This document shows, in pieces, positions 32,252 through 39,310 of a DNA stretch of 64,000 nucleotides (its first letter is position 1; each line of letters opens with the position of its first letter). Location: the NCBI GenBank assembly GCA_036402075.1, contig DASWTP010000064.1, positions 50,561-114,560 on the forward strand. The letters run 5' to 3'. A model generated the notes under the pieces. The model was not told the origin of the DNA, ran no database searches, and was given only the letters and a program-made list of their open reading frames with translations. Both the position numbers and the translations under genes were made by a program. This DNA is from Chryseosolibacter sp036402075 (GTDB lineage Bacteria > Bacteroidota > Bacteroidia > Cytophagales > Cyclobacteriaceae).

Positions 32252-33391
32252 ATGGCAAGCCAGAAATTTTCAAAACTGACACAAAGCGTTCATGCCGGGT
32301 CTCCGGGCGACAAGCTATTTGGCGGGGCGGCAACGCCAATTTTCACTTCTTCAGCCTATGATTACGAGGGCGTTGAAACAACCCTATATCCAAGGTACTT
32401 TAACACACCAAACCAAACCTCTGTTTCGGAGAAGCTCGCTACGCTTGAAAATGCGGAGTCTGCCATCATTTTTAGCTCGGGAATGGCAGCGATCATGACC
32501 GCCCTTTTTGCCATGATTAAGAAAGGCGATCACGTGGTCTTTCAAAATGATTTGTATGGAGGAACCCACCACGCAGTGACTAAAGAACTGCCGCGATATG
32601 GTGTTGACTTTACTTTTGTGGATGGGGCTATTCCTGAAAATTTCGAGAAAGCAATCAGGAAAGAAACACGTGTGATCTATATCGAAACCCCCTCAAATCC
32701 AACGCTTAAGATCACCAACATAAAGGCGGTAGCCGAAATTGCAAAGAAGCATGGGATCATCACGATCATCGATAATACCTTCGCCTCTCCGGTCAACCAA
32801 AATCCGATAGATCTTGGAATTGATATTGTGGCTCACAGTGGAACGAAATACATTGGCGGGCACAGTGACATTTGCTGTGGTGCTACGATGGCCTCGAAGA
32901 AACTAACCCAACAGATCTGGGAGAGCGCCATTCATTTCGGAGGGTCGCTTGAGGCAACCACGTGCTGGCTAGTTGAAAGAAGCTTGAAGACCATCGTGTT
33001 GCGGGTTCGTCAGCAAAACCAAAACGCGTTAGCGATTGCTGAATACCTGAAAACGGATTCGCGCATCGGTGCCGTGTATTATCCAGGACTTAAAGATCAT
33101 CCGGACCATGCGGTAGCAAAAGCGCAAATGCCGGGCGGGTTTGGAGGTATGTTGTCATTTGAAGTGAAAAATGATGTACATAAATTCACAAGCAAACTTC
33201 AGCTTATTAAAAGGGCTATCAGCCTGGGCGGTGTAGAGTCTACCGTAACGCTACCCTACCTCACATCGCATAAAAAAATGACACCCGCTGAACGTAAAGC
33301 AATTGGTGTTTCTGATAACCTCGTGCGGTTCTCGGTAGGTATCGAGGAAAGCGTTGACCTGATAGATGACATTAAGCAGGCGCTTTCTTAG
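32252..33391 (+). CDS. Trans-sulfuration family PLP enzyme (cystathionine synthase/lyase type)
   Basis: A 379-residue pyridoxal-phosphate enzyme of Cys/Met metabolism. Typical motifs are TQSVHAGSPGD at the N-terminus, AIIFSSGMAAIMTALFAM, the IYIETPSNPTLKITNI segment, and the Schiff-base Lys in VAHSGTKYIGGHSD (about residue 203). The C-terminus has SLGGVESTVTLPYLTSH and VRFSVGIEESVDLIDDI. Members may be cystathionine gamma-synthase, gamma- or beta-lyase, or methionine gamma-lyase, and these cannot be separated by eye. ATG 32252 gives the normal family start. The GNAT gene follows after 5 nt. Confidence 0.93.
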   Translation: MASQKFSKLTQSVHAGSPGDKLFGGAATPIFTSSAYDYEGVETTLYPRYFNTPNQTSVSEKLATLENAESAIIFSSGMAAIMTALFAMIKKGDHVVFQNDLYGGTHHAVTKELPRYGVDFTFVDGAIPENFEKAIRKETRVIYIETPSNPTLKITNIKAVAEIAKKHGIITIIDNTFASPVNQNPIDLGIDIVAHSGTKYIGGHSDICCGATMASKKLTQQIWESAIHFGGSLEATTCWLVERSLKTIVLRVRQQNQNALAIAEYLKTDSRIGAVYYPGLKDHPDHAVAKAQMPGGFGGMLSFEVKNDVHKFTSKLQLIKRAISLGGVESTVTLPYLTSHKKMTPAERKAIGVSDNLVRFSVGIEESVDLIDDIKQALS

Positions 33392-33396
33392 CAAAT

Positions 33397-33852
33397 ATGG
33401 CAACTATATCAATACGACCATCGCGGCTAGAAGAAGTGTCAGTGCTCGTAAACTTCCAACAACGTCTCGCATTAGAAACGGAAAACGTCCAGCTTGACTT
33501 CGCCACGGTTGAGCAAGGTATCAGAGCCATGTTTGCCGATCCAACCAAAGGAATGTACTTCATCGCAGAGGTGGACGGAGAAGTGGCGGGATGTCATTCA
33601 ATAACCTACGAGTGGAGCGACTGGCGTAATGGCATGGTTTGGTGGCTGCAATCAGTTTATATCTCCGAGAAGTTTCGTAAGCACGGAGTATTCAAGGCGA
33701 TGTTTGAAAATTTAAAACGACTGATCGGCAACGATCCGAAGCTTGCAGGCCTGCGCCTGTATGTGGATAAATCGAATTTACGGGCGCAGCATGTGTACCA
33801 AGCCATGGGCATGAATGGCGAGCACTACCGCGTATTTGAATTGATGAAGTAG
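33397..33852 (+). CDS. GNAT family N-acetyltransferase
   Basis: A 151-residue acyl-CoA-dependent acetyltransferase. The fold starts with ISIRPSRLEEVSVLVNFQQR, continues with MYFIAEVDGEVAGCHSITYE, and the acetyl-CoA loop is in SVYISEKFRKHGVFKAMFEN, a variant of Q/RxxGxG/A. The C-terminal strand-helix with LYVDKSNLRAQHVYQAMGM is canonical. Substrate unknown. It is 5 nt after the trans-sulfuration gene and probably co-transcribed, so an amino-acid-like substrate is conceivable. Confidence 0.9.
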   Translation: MATISIRPSRLEEVSVLVNFQQRLALETENVQLDFATVEQGIRAMFADPTKGMYFIAEVDGEVAGCHSITYEWSDWRNGMVWWLQSVYISEKFRKHGVFKAMFENLKRLIGNDPKLAGLRLYVDKSNLRAQHVYQAMGMNGEHYRVFELMK

Positions 33853-33954
33853 TTTGTATTCACGTAGGAAGGAAGCATCAGCAAGTCGTAAACATTCATT
33901 CAAATTCCCCGCGTTGCTCCTGCGCTTCCCACGGTTCGGATTACGCCCGGGATT

Positions 33955-34473
33955 TCACTCCACCTCTACAACCATCTCAATCTCTACGGCAATACCCATG
34001 GGCAAAGCGTTTGCACCAAGAGCCGCTCTCGCATGTTTACCCTTTTCTCCAAAGACGGAGACGAGAAGATCAGAGCAGCCATTAATTACTTTTGGATGAT
34101 CAGTAAATTCGCTGTTGCAGTTTACCCATCCATTTACTTTAACAATCCGCTTTACTTTTTTCAGATCGCCTACTTCATTTTTTAGTGTTGATAGGAGTGA
34201 AATTGCTGCGATCCTGGCAGCGTCAATGCCCTGCTCCAGTGTTAGGTCTTTGCCAACTTTGCCCGTAACATTGGTTCCGTCTGCTTTGGTCGGCCCATGA
34301 CCTGCCAGAAAAATTAAATTACCGGTGCGTACAGCCTTCACATAGCTGGCGATTGGTTTCGTAGGTGGAATTAACTCAATACCGAGATCTTTGAGCTTTT
34401 TATCGTAGTCGACAGTTTGGCAAAATGCCGATACAGAGAGGATGATCAGCAAACATAATGTAATGACTCGCAT
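33955..34473 (-). CDS. Exported RidA-family protein
   Basis: A 172-residue protein with an N-terminal signal peptide (MRVITLCLLIILSVSAFCQ) and a RidA/YjgF-YER057c-type domain. The domain shows GNLIFLAGHGPTKADG and DLTLEQGIDAARIAAISLLS, with the C-terminal HARAALGANALPMGIAVEIE typical of the RidA subfamily that has VSVGVxxLPxxxxVEI. RidA proteins usually deaminate reactive imines in the cytoplasm; an exported one is unusual. The catalytic Arg of classic RidA is in the HARAALGANALP block. It faces the plus-strand GNAT gene. Confidence 0.85.
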   Translation of the reverse strand: MRVITLCLLIILSVSAFCQTVDYDKKLKDLGIELIPPTKPIASYVKAVRTGNLIFLAGHGPTKADGTNVTGKVGKDLTLEQGIDAARIAAISLLSTLKNEVGDLKKVKRIVKVNGWVNCNSEFTDHPKVINGCSDLLVSVFGEKGKHARAALGANALPMGIAVEIEMVVEVE

Positions 34474-34627
34474 GAGGTGTGATTTATTCTTTAGCTCAAG
34501 GTCGTAAAAGATTCAGTCTTCAAAAAATATATGGCGTTGGAAGGATGAGTGAACGAAAAAATAAATTTAAAAAAGCTGTTTGCAGCCCGTGAATTCCACC
34601 ATATTGTTATTTCAAAATGCCTGCCAC

Positions 34628-35206
34628 ATGTCCGAGCGAACGGAAAAATTCAGATGCCCCTGGTGCCTGTCGTTTGACGAATACATCCGATACCATGACG
34701 AAGAATGGGGCGTACCCGTTCATGACGATCGAAAACATTTTGAGTTCTTAATACTTGAGGGCGCACAAGCCGGCTTGAGCTGGTCAACGATTTTGAAAAA
34801 ACGCGATGGTTATCGCAAAGCATTCGCGAATTTTGATGCCGCGAAAGTGGCCCGCTACTCCGAAAAGAAAATCGAAAAAATACTGCTCGATCCGGGTATT
34901 ATCAGAAATCGCCTGAAGGTGTACGCAGCGGTGAACAACGCCAAGCGGTTTCTTGAAGTGCAAAAGGAATTTGGTTCTTTTGACACATACATATGGAGGT
35001 TCGTTGGAGGCAGGCCGATCGTCAATAAGCGTAAATCAATTTCACAGGTTCCGGCAACAACCAAAGAATCGGACGCGTTGAGCAAGGATCTGATCAAGCG
35101 TGGATTCAAGTTTGTGGGAAGCACGGTTATCTACGCGCACATGCAAGCCTGTGGCCTGGTGAACGACCACCTGGTAGACTGCTGGAGATATTCCTCATCG
35201 AAATAA
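34628..35206 (+). CDS. tag: DNA-3-methyladenine glycosylase I
   Basis: A 192-residue base-excision repair glycosylase. The N-terminus RCPWCLSFDEYIRYHDEEWG and VHDDRKHFEFLILEGAQAG are signature features. The zinc-binding Cys/His set is completed by the C-terminal HMQACGLVNDHLVDCWRY. It removes 3-methyladenine from alkylated DNA. ATG 34628 starts the family-like sequence; an upstream in-frame ATG-less extension is rejected. It ends one base before the stop of the convergent MBL-fold gene. Confidence 0.95.
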   Translation: MSERTEKFRCPWCLSFDEYIRYHDEEWGVPVHDDRKHFEFLILEGAQAGLSWSTILKKRDGYRKAFANFDAAKVARYSEKKIEKILLDPGIIRNRLKVYAAVNNAKRFLEVQKEFGSFDTYIWRFVGGRPIVNKRKSISQVPATTKESDALSKDLIKRGFKFVGSTVIYAHMQACGLVNDHLVDCWRYSSSK

Positions 35207-35207
35207 G

Positions 35208-36305
35208 TCAGCGCGAAATTCGTATGACTGAGCCCGGGAGGGGCATTTGATAGTCCATCTTGCATCTTGAAAAAATGTCATTGAAAAAGCGCGGGATATC
35301 ATTTGTTTTCACTGCCTTTGGCCGCTGATGAACCTTCCTGAAAAAATCTTCCCAATGAACGAACACGAGATTCCTCGGCTGCAATACGTTTAGAAATTCG
35401 CAGGGATAGGTATTCTGGGAAAAATGGTAAGACGCGATGCCAAGAATGGCCAGATCAACCTTTCGGTTTTCAAGCAAATTCGCTGGCGGAATGCCATTTG
35501 GAAACTGGCAGCTTGATGACTGCATGAAAATTCGGTAGTACACCTGGTCATTTTTAACAAGGTCGATGAGGAAAGAAAGTGTTTGGCCCTCGAGCCAATC
35601 ATTGACCCTCGTCTTGTCGCGGTGGTGGTCGAAATCTTTTGGCGGTTTTGTTGCGCTGCCGGCAAACAGCTTGATGTTTCGACTGTGCGGATTATGATCT
35701 GCGAAAATCGGATACACGCGAATGATCGAACCATTGCTGTGGAATTCGATGCTGTCACCTTCCTGATTGCGGACCGCAGCAATCTTTTCAATGTCATTTA
35801 ACTTGGCTGAAGGAATGACATGCCGAAGGGTTGTTGTAGACGAGCTGTTAACAAAGATTTCGGGCTGCTGGGCCAGCCATTCGTTATAAATGAATGGTAC
35901 GTCCATCAAATGGTCGTAATGACCATGGGCCGAGAAAATTCCTTTGACGCGGCCACCGAGGCTTTCCTTCCGAACGTTCATCGAGTCCAGGACCAATCTC
36001 CTGCCGAAGTCCAGCTGGTTGATCATCGGTTTTAACTTCCCGCCAAATAAAATTGATCTGCCTATCCGCATAAAACTCTGATGAGAGAAAAATGGATCGA
36101 TCATAATCGCCTGGTCATTTTGTTGAAGGTAGAATCCTCCGCAGCCGAGATATTGCAGTTTTACTGTGTCGTTGATGATACTTGACGACTGCATGACGAC
36201 CGAACCCGTGATGCGGACGTTTCGCTTCTGAAGACTCTTTAAACTCCGCTGACTACAGGAAGTGAGCACGAACAATGAAAATAGAATGGCGGCTGGTAAT
36301 CTCAT
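35208..36305 (-). CDS. MBL-fold metallohydrolase lipoprotein
   Basis: A 365-residue protein with a lipoprotein signal (RLPAAILFSLFVLTSCSQ, lipobox Cys near residue 18). The metallo-beta-lactamase fold carries the metal motif SAHGHYDHLMDVPF (HxHxDH), a second His in FADHNPHSRN, and a C-terminal LVFVHWEDFF His. The YLGCGGFYLQQNDQAIMIDP start is similar to UlaG-like or NAPE-PLD-like proteins. It is probably anchored on the periplasmic side or on the outer membrane. Substrate unknown. ATG 36305 is chosen because it opens the signal. Confidence 0.85.
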   Translation of the reverse strand: MRLPAAILFSLFVLTSCSQRSLKSLQKRNVRITGSVVMQSSSIINDTVKLQYLGCGGFYLQQNDQAIMIDPFFSHQSFMRIGRSILFGGKLKPMINQLDFGRRLVLDSMNVRKESLGGRVKGIFSAHGHYDHLMDVPFIYNEWLAQQPEIFVNSSSTTTLRHVIPSAKLNDIEKIAAVRNQEGDSIEFHSNGSIIRVYPIFADHNPHSRNIKLFAGSATKPPKDFDHHRDKTRVNDWLEGQTLSFLIDLVKNDQVYYRIFMQSSSCQFPNGIPPANLLENRKVDLAILGIASYHFSQNTYPCEFLNVLQPRNLVFVHWEDFFRKVHQRPKAVKTNDIPRFFNDIFSRCKMDYQMPLPGSVIRISR

Positions 36306-36525
36306 GTGGAACGTTAGACACGTTGGCGCAAATCGTGTTTCGAAGATTAAATAACAATACCCCAGTTTACGCGCTTTGCCGAAAACCTGGTGCACTTAAT
36401 GAAATTTCGTAGAACTACCCACTGTCGGGTATAATCTTAGAACAGAAATTTAACAAAATGTTTATGCACAAAATCAAACATTCGGAGAACCTTTACGTTC
36501 CTTCTGTGTACAAAGCCCCACTCTC

Positions 36526-36930
36526 ATGAAAGTACTTACTACTTTAGCTCTACTCTTGTTCTCAACGCTATCGTTTGCACAAGATATTTCATTTGTAGCA
36601 CTGTCAGAACCAACGACCCTTTACGAGAAAGCAAGTGAGTCGCTTTCCGTTGGTGACACGAAAAACGCCACCACCATTTTCAAACAAGTTATTGATTTTT
36701 ATCAAAGTGAAGGTCGTTTGAAGGAGGTTCCGGAAAGCTACCTTGCCATGGCTCTAGCCTTTGCATTCAAAGGACATTATGCTGAATCTATTCGCTTTCA
36801 CAAAAAAGCGTTGCGCGCGCATCACCGCTATCGGTGCACCGAGTCAGACGATGCCATTCGTTTGAACCTTGGACTCACATACCAGCTCGCAGGTAAAGAA
36901 CGCAAGGCCAAGCGACTGCTGCAGGGATAG
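36526..36930 (+). CDS. Exported TPR-repeat protein
   Basis: A 134-residue periplasmic protein with a signal peptide (MKVLTTLALLLFSTLSFAQ). Two or three tetratricopeptide units follow, visible in NATTIFKQVIDFYQSEGR, ESYLAMALAFAFKGHYAESI and RLNLGLTYQLAGKERKAKRL. TPR units usually hold protein partners together. There is no enzyme domain. The GMC oxidoreductase gene begins 82 nt later on the same strand, but nothing links them functionally. Confidence 0.8.
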   Translation: MKVLTTLALLLFSTLSFAQDISFVALSEPTTLYEKASESLSVGDTKNATTIFKQVIDFYQSEGRLKEVPESYLAMALAFAFKGHYAESIRFHKKALRAHHRYRCTESDDAIRLNLGLTYQLAGKERKAKRLLQG

Positions 36931-37012
36931 CACTGGGACGGCCATCCATTTCCGTCTCATCCTTTATCATTCATGATTCAAATTCGTAATTTGGGGCATG
37001 TAACTCCTTTGA

Positions 37013-38725
37013 ATGAATTTGAATAGTAAGGCTACTCAACAAAACACGTTTGATGCAATTGTGATCGGTTCGGGCATCAGTGGTGGCTGGGCTGCAAAAG
37101 AGCTATGCGAGAAGGGACTGAAGACGCTGGTGCTTGAGCGTGGTCGTGATGTGGTTCATAATAAGGACTACCCTACCGCTAACAAGCATCCGTGGGAATT
37201 TGAATACCGCGGCCGGATGAACCGAAAATACATAGAAGAAAATCCGCTGATCAGTAAGGCGGCAGGCTTCGGTGCGGATACAGCTCATTTCTTTATTCAG
37301 GACAAAGATCATCCGTATGTGCAGGAAAAACCGTTTGACTGGATCCGCGGATACCAGGTTGGCGGAAAATCGCTGACGTGGGGACGAGCTACCCAGCGCT
37401 GGAGCAAGCACGAATTTATCGCACCGGCTAAATTTGGTTATGGAATTGACTGGCCAATTCGATATGAAGACATTGCACCGTGGTATTCACATGTAGAGGA
37501 ATTTATTGGCGTTTGTGGAAATAAGGACGGCATCGAATCCATGCCAGATGGAGAGTTCCTACCACCCTTCGATCTGAACTGTGTCGAGCGCCATGTTCAG
37601 CAAAGCATTCGCAAGAATTTCAAAGATCGCCACCTGGTCCATGCACGCTGGGCTCACCTGACGCAGCCGAAAGAAATCCATCTCCGGCAAGGTCGGGGAA
37701 AATGCCAGGCAAGAAACCTGTGCATGAGGGGTTGTCCTTTTGGCGGTTACTTTAGTTCAGTTTCATCGACATTGCCCTGGGCAGCCAACACCGGTAACCT
37801 TACCGTCAGGCCTCATTCGGTTGTTCATTCTATAATTTTTGATGAGTCAAAACGCAAGGCTTCTGGCGTGAGGGTTATTGATGCAAACACCAAAGAGTCT
37901 GTCGAGTTTTTTGCCAGGGTTATTTTTGTTAACGGGTCTGCGCTGAACAGTAACTTGATCCTGCTGAACTCCACCTCGAGCCGTTTTCCCAATGGACTAG
38001 GCAACGACAGTGGTCTTCTCGGAAAGTTCGTTGCATTTCATAACTATCGTGCTTCTGTCAGTGCTGAGATAGAAGGCTTCACGGACAAGTATTATTCTGG
38101 CCGAAATCCTACCGAACCTATTCTCGCCAATTACAGAAATCTTGGCAAACAGGAAATGGACTACGTGGGAGGCTTCACAACGTTTATGGGAGCGTATCGC
38201 ACACGTGGAAATCCACTTGAAATCGATAATTCATGTGGCGCACAATTGAAAGACATTGTTGCGAAACCTGGACCTTGGCGGGCCTATATGTACATGCAGG
38301 GTGAAACCATACCAAAAGAATCAAATCATGTTCGCTTGAGCGAAACGGAAAAAGATCAATGGGGAATTCCACTGTTGGTGACGTCTGTAGATTATGACGA
38401 CAATGATGACAAGATGACAAAAGATTTTATTGAGCAAAGCCGTGCGATGCTTGAATTATCCGGTGGCAAAAATATTTCGCATTATGATTCGAAACAGCCG
38501 CCAGGTCTGGATATCCACGAGATGGGCGGCTGCCGAATGGGCCGTGACCCCAAAACATCGCTGCTAAACGAGTGGAATCAGCTTCATCACTGCAAAAATG
38601 TATTTGTCACCGATGGTGCCTGCATGACCAGCACCGGGAATCAAAGCCCCTCCATTCTATACATGGCACTGACAGCCCGTGCTGCCAACCACGCTGTTGA
38701 CGAGTTGAAGAAGCGAAATTTATAA
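37013..38725 (+). CDS. GMC family oxidoreductase
   Basis: A 570-residue FAD-dependent alcohol or sugar oxidoreductase. The FAD-binding Rossmann motif DAIVIGSGISGGWAAKEL is at residues 12-29. The C-terminal domain has EMGGCRMGRDPKTSLLNEWN, and the catalytic His/Asn lie in the NVFVTDGACMTSTGNQSPS region. Around residue 230 there is a Cys cluster, CQARNLCMRGCPFGG, seen in GMC enzymes that pair with cytochrome or small subunits. No small-subunit gene is adjacent. No signal peptide or twin-arginine motif is seen. Substrate is unknown. Confidence 0.9.
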   Translation: MNLNSKATQQNTFDAIVIGSGISGGWAAKELCEKGLKTLVLERGRDVVHNKDYPTANKHPWEFEYRGRMNRKYIEENPLISKAAGFGADTAHFFIQDKDHPYVQEKPFDWIRGYQVGGKSLTWGRATQRWSKHEFIAPAKFGYGIDWPIRYEDIAPWYSHVEEFIGVCGNKDGIESMPDGEFLPPFDLNCVERHVQQSIRKNFKDRHLVHARWAHLTQPKEIHLRQGRGKCQARNLCMRGCPFGGYFSSVSSTLPWAANTGNLTVRPHSVVHSIIFDESKRKASGVRVIDANTKESVEFFARVIFVNGSALNSNLILLNSTSSRFPNGLGNDSGLLGKFVAFHNYRASVSAEIEGFTDKYYSGRNPTEPILANYRNLGKQEMDYVGGFTTFMGAYRTRGNPLEIDNSCGAQLKDIVAKPGPWRAYMYMQGETIPKESNHVRLSETEKDQWGIPLLVTSVDYDDNDDKMTKDFIEQSRAMLELSGGKNISHYDSKQPPGLDIHEMGGCRMGRDPKTSLLNEWNQLHHCKNVFVTDGACMTSTGNQSPSILYMALTARAANHAVDELKKRNL

Positions 38726-38730
38726 GTCCA

Positions 38731-39030
38731 TTATAGCTGGATCTTTAGTCGACCCGATTCCAGCCGGAAGCGGAAAATCTTTTCAATCTCGTAGAGGTAT
38801 AAGACGTGCGTTTCAAAGGATGACGAATTAAAATCGTTTTCGTTAAGAATGACAACGATATCATCTTCGTCTTCATCTACAACAATTTCCTTTACAAAGC
38901 ACATAAACATTCCCTTCCCGAGCGAGGAGGAGAAAATGCCAACTGCAGATTTGTGGTCGCGGCACAATAGCAGCTCCTGAATGATAGCCTTACGGGAGGC
39001 GGTAAATGATTCCATTCCTTGATCTTCCAT
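38731..39030 (-). CDS. Small hypothetical protein
   Basis: A 99-residue acidic protein with mostly beta-strand-like segments: SAVGIFSSSLGKGMFMCFV, KEIVVDEDEDDIVVILNE and FRFRLESGRLKIQL. No signal peptide. No known motif. The gene is convergent with the GMC oxidoreductase gene, with 5 nt between the stop codons. A gene-like ATG and composition support it, but there is no homology evidence. Confidence 0.6.
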   Translation of the reverse strand: MEDQGMESFTASRKAIIQELLLCRDHKSAVGIFSSSLGKGMFMCFVKEIVVDEDEDDIVVILNENDFNSSSFETHVLYLYEIEKIFRFRLESGRLKIQL

Positions 39031-39284
39031 TTACACAATTCTTGAATCAGCAATCCTCTATAAAATATCGCAACTGGCTAGCAAGAAATCGGCAATGTGG
39101 CTGCTGCCGATACAGGAAAACAGCTGCGGTTAGCCGCCAATAGTCGTTAGGTTGTTGAATTATACTTTCAATGGCTGCTTTTTGAGTTGCCCAAACAACT
39201 GCATGCATGATGCTTCGGGTAAGCCAATCCGCACCACGATTGTGTCAATAACCTTAAATTCAAGGGGCTGATTATGAAATTGAG

Positions 39285-39292
39285 TAATTTTG
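39285..39292 (+). promoter_or_regulatory. Possible -7 box before the propeller kinase gene
   Basis: TAATTTTG matches the consensus TAnnTTTG and lies 19 nt before the start codon at 39311. No clear TTTG -33 element was found at the usual spacing, so confidence is low. Confidence 0.3.
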
Positions 39293-39310
39293 GCATCATC
39301 GTAGTGACTA

